Origin: Oscillospiraceae bacterium
GTDB lineage: Bacteria; Bacillota; Clostridia; Oscillospirales; Oscillospiraceae
Direction of reading: 5' to 3'
DNA length: 52,316 bases
NCBI GenBank assembly: GCA_017473225.1
Contig: JAFUMG010000009.1
Span: 1-52,316 of the forward strand
Part shown: positions 31,722 to 39,023 of the stretch, piece by piece
How positions within the stretch are numbered: position 1 is the stretch's first letter
Layout of the letters: each line of letters begins with the position of its first letter
Notes under the pieces: model-generated
Seen by the model: only the letters and a program-made list of their open reading frames with translations
Told to the model about the DNA's origin: nothing
The model's database searches: none
Program-made: the position numbers and the translations under genes

Positions 31722-32375
31722 TCAGTCATCCTTCTCCATATCCAGGATCTTCCCGGTTTCGCCGTGGATCTCGTAGCTGTATTCCAGACCGCCATAGCGG
31801 AATTCCACTTCGTATTCCGGGCGGCCGTCGTCATAATCAAATTCGGCTTCCAGCTTCTTGACCTGCTCGGCGGTAAGCCCCGCGTGTGCCAGGGCGATGG
31901 CCTTGGCTTCGTCGGCGGTCAGCAGTGTGGCCGGGGCTTCCGTGGCGGCAGGCTTTGTCTCCGGGGCTTTGGTCTCAGGCGCTTTGGCAGGCTTTGTCTC
32001 CGCGGGGACGGTTTCGGCGGGAGCCGTCTTGGGCGCGTCATATTCCTCCTCGCAGGAGAGGACCTCGCCGGTCTCCGCGTGGATGGTGTAGTCGTACTCC
32101 CAATCGTCCCCCCGGAACTCGATCTCATACTCCGCCACGCCGTGATCCACATCATATTCGCTCCGCAGGCCGGTGACCTGCTCGGCGGTATAGCCGGAAT
32201 GGGTCAGGGCGATGGTCTCCGCCTCCTGGGCGGTGAGATACGCCACTGCCGGGGCATCGGTCTGGGCCGGAGTGCCCGTGGTCACGCCATACTCCGTACC
32301 GTCCGCCGCGGCGGCCGCCACGCCGGTCAATAACAGGGCGGCAATTATCAGGGTTGCCAATACTCGAAATTTCAT
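31722..32375 (-). CDS. Exported protein with two PepSY domains
   Basis: A 217-residue secreted protein: signal peptide (about 24 residues), PepSY domain 1 at about 46-112 (LTAQEAETIALTHSGYTAEQVTGL, EYEIEFRGDDWEYDYTIHAETGEVL), a Pro/Ala/Glu/Lys/Thr linker (about 113-148), and PepSY domain 2 at about 149-217 (LTADEAKAIALAHAGLTAEQVKKL, YEVEFRYGGLEYSYEIHGETGKILDME). The domains are an obvious duplication. PepSY units often inhibit proteases or bind near the wall; the role here is open. Confidence 0.9.
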   Translation of the reverse strand: MKFRVLATLIIAALLLTGVAAAAADGTEYGVTTGTPAQTDAPAVAYLTAQEAETIALTHSGYTAEQVTGLRSEYDVDHGVAEYEIEFRGDDWEYDYTIHAETGEVLSCEEEYDAPKTAPAETVPAETKPAKAPETKAPETKPAATEAPATLLTADEAKAIALAHAGLTAEQVKKLEAEFDYDDGRPEYEVEFRYGGLEYSYEIHGETGKILDMEKDD

Positions 32376-32420
32376 TGTCGTCCTCCTTTATAAGAATATG
32401 GTTTTTAGAATTGCCCTTAT

Positions 32421-32456
32421 AAAAAACAGGGAAGCCCGGAGGCTTCCCTGTTTTTG
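32421..32456. terminator. Strong bidirectional hairpin upstream of the PepSY gene
   Basis: ACAGGGAAGCC and GGCTTCCCTGT arms with TTTTT/AAAAA on both sides, 45 bases before the PepSY start. On the minus strand it is the second of two terminators after the rubrerythrin gene. Confidence 0.75.
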
Positions 32457-32509
32457 TCAGCTTGCAGGGAGCGTCCGCTCGATGCGAAGTTGCGATATTC
32501 GGTTGGCAT

Positions 32510-32539
32510 AAAAACAGGTGGGGACGAGCCCCACCTGTT
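32510..32539 (-). terminator. Terminator of the rubrerythrin gene
   Basis: ACAGGTGGGG/CCCCACCTGT stem followed on the minus strand by TTTTTA. Confidence 0.75.
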
Positions 32540-32585
32540 CGGTCATTGAGTTGTAACGAACCGGGTGGGTCTGATGGCTGGCCGC

Positions 32586-33176
32586 TTACTTGAAGTAACG
32601 CTCCAGCATACCCTTCAGGGCAACACCGTGCCGGGCCTCGTCACGGGCCATCTCGTGGACGGTGTCGTGGATGGCGTCCAGGCCGTTCTTCTTGGCGCAG
32701 ACGGCCAGGTCGAACTTGCCCTGGGTAGCGCCGAATTCGCAGTCAACGCGCCATGCCAGGTTGTCCTTGGTGGTGGCCTTCATGTTGGGCTCCAGATCCT
32801 CGCCCAGCAGCTCGGCGAACTTGGCGGCGTGCTCGGCTTCCTCGTAAGCTGCCTTCTCCCAGTACAGGCCGATCTCGGGATAGCCCTCGCGGTGGGCGAT
32901 GCGGGCCATGCACAGGTACATGCCGACCTCGGAGCACTCGCCGGTGAAGTTGGCCATCAGCTGCTCGAAGATGTACTTCTTGTCTTCCTCGGAGATGTCG
33001 GGGTTGTTCTTGACGGTCTTGGCGTAGATGCCGTACTCATGCTCGGCAGCCAGCTTGGTGGTATCCATCACCTTGAACTTGGTGCCGGGGACCTTGCAGA
33101 CGGGGCAGATGAAGCCTTCGGGCATAGCCTCAGCTTCGTGGACGTAACCGCAGACGGGGCAAACAAACTTCTTCAT
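32586..33176 (-). CDS. Reverse rubrerythrin (rubredoxin domain first)
   Basis: A 196-residue non-heme iron peroxidase that protects anaerobes by reducing hydrogen peroxide, and sometimes oxygen. Residues 1-40 are a rubredoxin domain (CPVCGY then FICPVC, ligating one iron). From about 45 comes the four-helix diiron domain with glutamate motifs E-x6-Y (AEHEYGIY), [18 protein letters not shown] and DEARHG. Rubredoxin first is the reverse arrangement common in Clostridia. The start at 33176 has TTTGGAGG upstream. It lies 71 bases after a Fur/PerR-type gene with no terminator between, so they are likely cotranscribed. Confidence 0.93.
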   Translation of the reverse strand: MKKFVCPVCGYVHEAEAMPEGFICPVCKVPGTKFKVMDTTKLAAEHEYGIYAKTVKNNPDISEEDKKYIFEQLMANFTGECSEVGMYLCMARIAHREGYPEIGLYWEKAAYEEAEHAAKFAELLGEDLEPNMKATTKDNLAWRVDCEFGATQGKFDLAVCAKKNGLDAIHDTVHEMARDEARHGVALKGMLERYFK

Positions 33177-33247
33177 AAAATTATCCTCCAAATGTTATTA
33201 TTTTTAAATTTTAAGCCATGATTTTGAATTTTATTTTGGAACGGGGA

Positions 33248-33658
33248 TCATTCCCCGGTTTCCGAAACCGTTTTACAGCAGTCGCCGCACAGGCCTGTGA
33301 AGCTCAGCTGGCAGCTCTCGGCGTGGCCGCCGGAGTAACTGCTGGCCGCTTCGGACAGCTCCTCGGGGACTTTCATCTGCATCAGATCCAGGACTCTGCC
33401 GCATTCGGTGCAGATAAAGTGGACATGGGGGGCTGTGTTTCCGTCGAACCGCTCCACTCCTTTCACCGTGCCGAGACTGACGATGGTACCCTGTTCTTTA
33501 AAGAACGCCAGATTGCGGTACACCGTACCCAGCGAGATATCCGGGTATGACCTCTTGAGCTGGGCGTAAACCCATTCGGCGGAGGGGTGTGTATCGGTTC
33601 CCCGGAGACATTCCAGCACCGCGTCGCGCTTGCGAAAGTGCTTCTGTCTGAGCTCCAT
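33248..33658 (-). CDS. Fur-family regulator, PerR-like
   Basis: A 136-residue repressor. Winged helix at about 10-75 (RKRDAVLECLRGTDTHPSAEWVYAQL, SLGTVYRNLAFFKEQGTI), then the metal/dimer domain with HVHFICTECGRVLDL and a second Cys pair CGDC that would form the structural zinc site. Position next to rubrerythrin favours a PerR-type peroxide sensor, but iron-sensing Fur cannot be excluded. The start at 33658 has AGGAGG upstream. Two near-identical inverted 17-base sites flank its own promoter, implying autoregulation. Confidence 0.92.
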   Translation of the reverse strand: MELRQKHFRKRDAVLECLRGTDTHPSAEWVYAQLKRSYPDISLGTVYRNLAFFKEQGTIVSLGTVKGVERFDGNTAPHVHFICTECGRVLDLMQMKVPEELSEAASSYSGGHAESCQLSFTGLCGDCCKTVSETGE

Positions 33659-33684
33659 GGGTACCTCCTGTGTTTCGTGGATGT

Positions 33685-33748
33685 GAATGATTCTTATTGA
33701 CACCTAGATAGTATCATACGGGTCCATATTTGTCAATAGGAATTATTC
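33685..33748 (-). promoter_or_regulatory. Promoter flanked by two inverted Fur/PerR-like boxes
   Basis: On the minus strand: TTGACA (33731-33736), 17-base spacer, TACTAT (33708-33713). GAATGATTCTTATTGAC (33685-33701) and GTCAATAGGAATTATTC (33732-33748) are inverted copies of one another with two mismatches, one over the start region and one over the -35. Confidence 0.75.
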
Positions 33749-33837
33749 GCATTTAGTAAAAATTTTTTCGCCCTATTTCAAAAGGGTGGTGGTGGAATTG
33801 TAGTTTATCGTACAGTATGCAAATTACCAACAACGCT

Positions 33838-33947
33838 GTCATCCCGAGCGAGCGTCAGCGAGTCGAGGGATCTTGGCACCGATTTTACTGCAAATCTCAA
33901 CGAAATGCGTAGATCCCTCGACTCCATTTCATTCCGCTCGGGATGAC
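33838..33947. repeat. Repeat A, copy 4
   Basis: 110 bases, GTCATCCCGAGCGAGCG to GCTCGGGATGAC, enclosed by the border pair AATTGTAGTTTATCG (33797) and GTTAAACTCCAATTTT (to about 33985). Confidence 0.88.
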
Positions 33948-34007
33948 CGCTGCGGTGCGTAAGGGAATGTTAAACTCCAATTTTAACCCCCAAACCATCT
34001 TTGCAGC

Positions 34008-34043
34008 CAAAACGCGCTCCCGGTGGTTCCGGGGGCGCGTTTG
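34008..34043 (-). terminator. Terminator of the three-SLH protein gene
   Basis: ACGCGCTCCCGG with CCGGGGGCGCGT, followed on the minus strand by TTTTGG. Confidence 0.7.
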
Positions 34044-34053
34044 GTTTGTTGAT

Positions 34054-35214
34054 TTACCGGGCGCGGTAGAGGAAGGTGACGATCTGGCCACGGGTGCAGT
34101 TGGTGTTGGGGCTGAAAATGTCATTACTGCCGTAGCCGTTGGTGATGCCCTGCTCCACCGCCCAGAGGACGGCGTCGTGGAAATAGTCCCCGGACTTCAC
34201 ATCCCGGAAGGGATTCACCGGGGAGGCAGGCGCGGGCTCACCCTCCAGCCGCCACAGGAACGTGGCGACCTGGCCCCGGGTGCAGGGGGTATCGGGGCTG
34301 AAGATGGTCTCGCTGCCGTAGCCGTTGGTGATGCCCTCTTCCACCGCCCAGAGGACCGCTTCATAATAATAGTCGGAAGCCTTCACATCCACGAAGGGGT
34401 TCCCTCCCACGGGTTCGGGCTCCCCGGCGGCCCGCCAGAGGAAGGTGACCACCTGAGCCCGGGTGCAGTCGGCATCGGGGGAGAAGGTGGTGGCGGAGGT
34501 GCCGGTGGTGATGTCCCCCTCCACGGCCCACAGGACCGCTTCCTCATAGTATGCTCCCGGCACCACATCCTTGAAGGACAGGGCGGGCGTTTCGGGCTCC
34601 GTGGGCTCCGGGTCCACCGGCTCCGCCGTGGGAATGGTGACCACCAGGGGCTCGCCCACCACGACCCAGCAGTCCCACTTGTCATCCCAGTAGCGCATGA
34701 TGTGGGTGTAGGTCTCGCCAGGGGTGGCCCAGTAGCTGTAGGTGCCCCGGGCGTTCCGGCTGGCCAGAGTCCACAGCTCGTCGCCCTCGGCCTTGTAATA
34801 CAGGTTCAGGCCGGTGTAGAACTCAGAAAAGTCCACGGTAAGGATATTATTTTCATAAGTATAGGTAATGCTGGGGCATTCGTAGACCGTCAGCTTCTTG
34901 CTCAGGGCATAGCCGTTATAATAAACGGTCAGCTGGGTCACGCCGGCGGCGGTGCCGGTGATCTCGCTGTAGTCCTCATTGAAGCTGACCACGCCGGGCG
35001 TGGAGGAGGTGACCGTATAGGTGCCGGGCTCCAGGATGGTGCCGTCCAGCTCCACCTCAAACCACACCGTCAGGTCTTCATAGATAAAGGAGCTGCAATA
35101 GGAAGCGGTAAATTCGCCATGGCGGATGCTGCCCGAAAGGGCCTGGACCGGGATGCCCAGCAGCATCACCAGCGCCAGCGTCAGCACGAAAAGCCGGGTC
35201 AGTTTTCTTTTCAT
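34054..35214 (-). CDS. S-layer protein with three C-terminal SLH domains
   Basis: A 386-residue exported surface protein. Signal peptide of about 25 residues; then a beta-rich N-terminal part with a bacterial Ig-like segment (TYTVTSSTPGVVSFNEDYSEITGTAAGVTQLTV, about 60-110) and an immunoglobulin-like region to about 205. Three clear SLH repeats fill 215-386, each with FxDV, Y-x-x-AVLWAVE-x-x-IT-x-G and F-S-P-x-x-x-C-T-R-x-Q-V-x-T-FLWR. Each carries an unusual Cys before the TRGQ motif. SLH domains bind pyruvylated wall polymer. It has its own promoter and terminator. Confidence 0.92.
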   Translation of the reverse strand: MKRKLTRLFVLTLALVMLLGIPVQALSGSIRHGEFTASYCSSFIYEDLTVWFEVELDGTILEPGTYTVTSSTPGVVSFNEDYSEITGTAAGVTQLTVYYNGYALSKKLTVYECPSITYTYENNILTVDFSEFYTGLNLYYKAEGDELWTLASRNARGTYSYWATPGETYTHIMRYWDDKWDCWVVVGEPLVVTIPTAEPVDPEPTEPETPALSFKDVVPGAYYEEAVLWAVEGDITTGTSATTFSPDADCTRAQVVTFLWRAAGEPEPVGGNPFVDVKASDYYYEAVLWAVEEGITNGYGSETIFSPDTPCTRGQVATFLWRLEGEPAPASPVNPFRDVKSGDYFHDAVLWAVEQGITNGYGSNDIFSPNTNCTRGQIVTFLYRAR

Positions 35215-35250
35215 TGAAAATTCCTCCTTTAATACGGGGCCTTTGTCATT

Positions 35251-35279
35251 AGCTTAAAGGAATTTCCCGGTTCTGTCAA
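35251..35279 (-). promoter_or_regulatory. Promoter of the three-SLH protein gene
   Basis: On the minus strand: perfect TTGACA (35274-35279), 17-base spacer and a poor -10 TAAGCT (35251-35256). Confidence 0.55.
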
Positions 35280-35302
35280 GGCTGTGGGGTGGATTTTGGA
35301 GC

Positions 35303-35510
35303 GTAGTTTATCGTACGCCTCCTCGCCCCCCTCGTTTACGAGGGGGGTGGCCGAGCGTCAGCGAAGGTCGGGGGGAGTATGTGTGTATTTACTGCGGAAT
35401 ACTCCCCCAGTCACCGCCTAACGGCGGCGACACATAGTTTTTTGACCGCTTGCCGCAGGCAAGCGATCATCCGAATCGCTTCGCTACCCTCATAAATGCG
35501 GGGGCCGAGG
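35303..35510. repeat. Repeat G, copy 2
   Basis: Starts with the CGTAGTTTATCGTACG border. It contains CCCCCTCGTTTACGAGGGGG, GGGGGAGTAT/ATACTCCCCC arms, GCCTAACGGCGGCGAC and GCTTGCCGCAGGCAAGC hairpins. No clear right border. No gene between 35214 and 35584. Confidence 0.7.
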
Positions 35511-35555
35511 GCGGCCGCGCCGCCAACCCAACTCCAAACATCCCCAACACGCGAA

Positions 35556-35580
35556 ATCCGGCGGACTTTGTCCGCCGGAT
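35556..35580 (-). terminator. Terminator-like hairpin after the phospholipase-like gene
   Basis: ATCCGGCGGAC and GTCCGCCGGAT arms, loop AAA; the T-tract is weak on the minus strand. Confidence 0.6.
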
Positions 35581-35583
35581 GGG

Positions 35584-36381
35584 TCAATCTTTTTTGCCGT
35601 CAAAGGTCTTTCCGAAATCGTCTCCCAGCACCGCGTTGTAGGTCATGTGGGCCATCAGCTGCTCCACCAGCTTCGGGTACAATGCCACAGCCTGCTCATA
35701 CAGCGCCAGCATCGGCTCATCCAGGGCCGCGCAGGCCCGGTTGGGCCGGGTGGGCATCAGCATCCCCCGGACGGCGGGATTGGTCAGGGATAGGCCCTTC
35801 TTCAGGGCGCCGCGCTTCGCCCCCTCGGGGACGGCGGTATTTTTGGTGAACCAGGTCATGGACTTCAGGGACCGGAGCACATTGTCCGGTGTGGCGGGGG
35901 GATAGAATTCCGAAACCGTCACGCATTCGCCCCGGGTCAGCTTCATATGGCGGCTGTTGTCGAAGGTATGGGGCTGCTCCTTGCCGTCCAGGGTCAGCAG
36001 ATACCGGTCGAATTCCGTTTCCAGCTCCGTGTGGGAGATCATGCCGCCGGCGGTCTGCTCCAGCACGAAGGGATGGCACACTGAATCCAGGCAGTAATGG
36101 GCCAGGACGCCGTAGAGGTAGGCGATCCCCGCCTCGGTGGGCTCCAGCCGCAGCCGCTTGCAGACCCGGGTGAAATACTCCCGGCCGGTCTGATGGTGGT
36201 ATTTCAGGCCAAGGGCGACCACCGTATCCTTGGCGAGGAAATTGTGATAGAAAAACAAGTCCGGGCCGTGAAGACCCACGTCATAGAGCCGGCGGAACCG
36301 CTGGATGGGCCGCCGGACATCCGCCGGCAGCGTGGCCAGCACCTGGGTGCCGAACCGGTAATGGGCATAATGAGAAGGCAT
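35584..36381 (-). CDS. Zinc-dependent phospholipase C-like protein
   Basis: A 265-residue protein of the zinc-dependent phospholipase C superfamily, small family seen in Clostridia. Metal-ligand histidines and acids appear in MPSHYAHYRFG near the start, GLHGPDLFFYHN near residue 38, LAHYCLDSVCHPF near 93, and SHTELETEFDRYL near 116. There is no signal peptide, so it acts in the cytoplasm or is exported unconventionally, unlike classical secreted phospholipases; a different substrate is possible. The gene is divergent from the DUF3810 gene. Confidence 0.85.
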   Translation of the reverse strand: MPSHYAHYRFGTQVLATLPADVRRPIQRFRRLYDVGLHGPDLFFYHNFLAKDTVVALGLKYHHQTGREYFTRVCKRLRLEPTEAGIAYLYGVLAHYCLDSVCHPFVLEQTAGGMISHTELETEFDRYLLTLDGKEQPHTFDNSRHMKLTRGECVTVSEFYPPATPDNVLRSLKSMTWFTKNTAVPEGAKRGALKKGLSLTNPAVRGMLMPTRPNRACAALDEPMLALYEQAVALYPKLVEQLMAHMTYNAVLGDDFGKTFDGKKD

Positions 36382-36509
36382 AAACGCACCTCCGGGATAG
36401 AGTCACCTCATTTTACACGATAATGCCGCCGCTGGCTAGTCTTTTTTGCGAATTCGGGAAAAAGTTTACATAAGATCCGGTCATTCAGAAAAAATTAAAA
36501 AATAGGGGG

Positions 36510-36538
36510 CAGACAAGCGGCGCCCTTTGTGATATACT
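36510..36538 (+). promoter_or_regulatory. Promoter of the DUF3810-rsmG unit
   Basis: CAGACA (36510-36515), 17-base spacer, extended TGATATACT with TATACT at 36533-36538. Confidence 0.6.
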
Positions 36539-36600
36539 ATTAAAACCTATATGCTGATTTCATATGGATTTTTGAACAACAGAGAAGGAGGCGTTTTCCT

Positions 36601-37800
36601 TTGAAATACTGGCGCGGCTATCTGACTGCCGCTATTTTCGCCGCCATCAGCTGGGTGCTGATGCAGTTCGGCTCCAAATTCACCACCATCGTGGACATGG
36701 TCTACCCCTATGTGATCCGGACCCTGCAGGATATGCTGGCGGAGTGGACCGGGAGCGTGGACTTTGTGCTTTGGCAGATGATCGCGATGGTGCTGCTGGT
36801 GATCCTGGTGGCGTCCATCGTGCTGATGATCGTCCTGAAATGGAACCCCATCCAGTGGTTCGGCTGGGTCCTGACCGCCTGCAGCGTGATCTTCATGCTC
36901 CATACCCTGGTCTACGGCCTGAACTACTACGCCGGCCCCATCACCGAGGACATCCGGCTGGAGGAGCGGGAGTACAGCGTGGAGGACCTGACCCAGGCCG
37001 CCACCTACTACCGGGACAAGGCCAATGACCTGGCCGGGCAGGTGCACCGGGACAGCAGCGGCAATGTGGAATTCTCCGATTTTGAGGTCCTGGCCGAGCA
37101 GGCCGCCGACGGCTTCGAGAGCCTGGTGTACGATCACTCCTATCCCGTCTTCGCCGGCTCCAATCTACCGGTGAAGGAGCTGGGCTGGGCGGACCTCTAT
37201 TCCTCCATGGGCATCGACGGCGTCACCATGGGCCTCACCGGCGAGGCCGCCGTCAACCCCCAGATCCCCGATGTGGCCCTGCCCTTTACCATGTGCCACG
37301 AAATGGCCCACCGCAAGTGCATCGCCATCGAGCGGGACGCCAATTTCTCCGCCTTCCTGGCCTGCCAGGCCAATGACAGCGTGGAATTCCAGTATTCCGC
37401 CTATTTCATGGCCTACCGCTACTGCTACAACGCCCTGGCCGGGGCCAATACCACCGAAGCCGCCGGCGCGGCGGCCCGGGTGGCCAACGGCGTCAGCGCC
37501 CAGCTCAGCGCGGACCTGAAGCACTACAGCGAATTCTACAGCAGCAAGCGCAGCGGCGCCGCCACCAGCGTGGCCAACACCGCCAACGACGTCTATCTGA
37601 AGGCCAGCGGCAACGAAAGCGGCATCGCCTCCTATGGCGAGGTCTGCGACCTGCTGGTCTGGTGGCACTATCAGGAGGTCTTCCTGCCCGCGGTCACCGT
37701 GGAGGAATCCCACTTCGATCCCATGGACGAGAGCCAGGTGGATCTGAGCGGCAACGTCAACGCGAAGGAGACGGAGCCCGTGGAGGAGGGTGTCGGCTGA
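36601..37800 (+). CDS. DUF3810 membrane protein with HExxH metalloprotease-like motif
   Basis: A 399-residue protein with a membrane helix near residues 5-25, two more at about 55-80 and 85-110, and a large soluble part. The motif TMCHEMAHRKC near residue 232 is a zinc-metalloprotease HExxH, followed by IERDANFSAFLAC with a candidate third ligand (Glu). This matches DUF3810, a family with no established substrate. The start codon is TTG with AGGAGG 8 bases upstream; no better start exists. Its stop overlaps the rsmG start (TGATG), so the two are translationally coupled. Confidence 0.82.
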   Translation: MKYWRGYLTAAIFAAISWVLMQFGSKFTTIVDMVYPYVIRTLQDMLAEWTGSVDFVLWQMIAMVLLVILVASIVLMIVLKWNPIQWFGWVLTACSVIFMLHTLVYGLNYYAGPITEDIRLEEREYSVEDLTQAATYYRDKANDLAGQVHRDSSGNVEFSDFEVLAEQAADGFESLVYDHSYPVFAGSNLPVKELGWADLYSSMGIDGVTMGLTGEAAVNPQIPDVALPFTMCHEMAHRKCIAIERDANFSAFLACQANDSVEFQYSAYFMAYRYCYNALAGANTTEAAGAAARVANGVSAQLSADLKHYSEFYSSKRSGAATSVANTANDVYLKASGNESGIASYGEVCDLLVWWHYQEVFLPAVTVEESHFDPMDESQVDLSGNVNAKETEPVEEGVG

Positions 37801-38504
37801 TGGACCGGATGCTGGAAACTCTGAACGCGGGGCTCCCCCAGCTGGGACTGGAGCTGCCCGCCGAAACCTGTGAAAAGCTCTGCGCCTTCGGCGCGGCGGT
37901 GGTGAAGCAGAACGAGGTCATGAACCTGACGGCCATCACCGAGCCCGCCCAGGTGGCAAAGCTCCATCTGCTGGACAGCCTGACGGTCCTCTGCTGCGCC
38001 GACCTGGCGGGCAAGACCCTCATCGATGTGGGCTGCGGCGCCGGATTTCCCGGCGTGCCCACGGCCATCGCCTGTCCCGAAGCGAAAGTGACCCTGCTGG
38101 ACTCCCTTGCCAAGCGGGTCAGCTGGCTGGAAACCATCCTGCCGGAGCTGGGGGTGGAGAACACCACCTGCGTCACCGCCCGGGCCGAGGAAGCGGTGGC
38201 ATCCCGGCGGGAGCGGTATGATTACGCCACCTCCCGTGCTGTGGCCCGGCTGAATATCCTGCTGGAGCTGACGGCCCCCTATGTCCGGGTGGGCGGCAAG
38301 GTCCTGGCCATGAAGGGCGCGGCCGCCCGGGAAGAGCTGGCCGAAGCGAAGAACGCCATCAAAAAGCTGGGCTTACAGCTGGAGGAAGTGAAGGACTTCC
38401 CGGTGGACGGCACGAACCATTCCGTGATCATCCTCCGCAAGATCCACCCCACGCCCCCCCAGTACCCCCGGCGGTACGCGAAGATCAAGCAGTCCCCCCT
38501 GTAA
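37800..38504 (+). CDS. rsmG: 16S rRNA (guanine-527-N7)-methyltransferase RsmG
   Basis: A 234-residue enzyme that methylates G527 in 16S rRNA; loss gives low-level streptomycin resistance in other bacteria. Motifs: NEVMNLTAITEP near residue 38, LLDSLTVL, the SAM-binding IDVGCGAGFPGVPTAI near 78, LLDSLAKRVSWLE, and TSRAVARLNILLELTAPYV. The start at 37800 overlaps the upstream stop by one base. A strong terminator follows. In many genomes rsmG sits by mnmG or parAB; here it is coupled to a DUF3810 gene instead. Confidence 0.95.
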   Translation: MDRMLETLNAGLPQLGLELPAETCEKLCAFGAAVVKQNEVMNLTAITEPAQVAKLHLLDSLTVLCCADLAGKTLIDVGCGAGFPGVPTAIACPEAKVTLLDSLAKRVSWLETILPELGVENTTCVTARAEEAVASRRERYDYATSRAVARLNILLELTAPYVRVGGKVLAMKGAAAREELAEAKNAIKKLGLQLEEVKDFPVDGTNHSVIILRKIHPTPPQYPRRYAKIKQSPL

Positions 38505-38513
38505 GAAGCAGCC

Positions 38514-38545
38514 AAGGCGCGATGCGAAAGCATCGCGCCTTTGTG
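38514..38545 (+). terminator. Terminator of the DUF3810-rsmG unit
   Basis: AAGGCGCGATGC-GAAA-GCATCGCGCCTT, then TGTGATT. Confidence 0.7.
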
Positions 38546-38564
38546 ATTGGGGAGGAAGATGTGG

Positions 38565-38925
38565 ATCACAGTTTGGCATGTCGATGGTTGCGATGGTGCG
38601 GGAGCACCCAAGGCTTCCCCCGGGGGCGGTGCGTCGCGCAGCGAATCTAATCATTGTGATTGCCAGTGGCAATCACACCACTACTAATAGCTGTCGCCGC
38701 CGCAAGACGGTGACTGATGAGGAATGCGGGCAGAAACCATCCGTTTTCGCATCTGTATCAGGCATATTCCAGACTTTCGACACGGAACAGGCCTTCGCTC
38801 TGTCCAAAACCAGAACATGATCGCCCGCATTCCTCATCCGACCCAGCTTACGCTGGGCCACCTTCCCCCCGGGGGAAGGCATGGCGGCTGCGCCGCCAGA
38901 TTGAATGCCAAACCACAATTTGAAC
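38565..38925. repeat. Repeat D, copy 3
   Basis: Weak outer borders (ACAGTTTGGCATGTCG; GCCAAACCACAATTTG). It shares with copy 1 the CTTCCCCCGGGGGCGGTGCG stretch, the GTGATTGCC/GGCAATCAC hairpin, the palindrome (about 38717-38840) and the closing CCCCCCGGGGGAAGGCATGG. It fills the 520-base gap with nothing else visible except a promoter near 38985. Confidence 0.87.
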
Positions 38926-38984
38926 ACAACCTTAATTTTTAATGAATTGGACCGGCGAGGGTAGAATTCTACAACACTTTATGC

Positions 38985-38990
38985 TATAAT
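38985..38990 (+). promoter_or_regulatory. Extended -10 of the U32 gene
   Basis: TGCTATAAT (TATAAT at 38985-38990), 34 bases before the start. The -35 is poor (TAGAAT at 38962). The in-frame ATG at 38991 lies directly against the -10, supporting the start at 39024. Confidence 0.6.
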
Positions 38991-39023
38991 GTGTTTAAGT
39001 ATACCATATGGAGAGAGAAGCTT

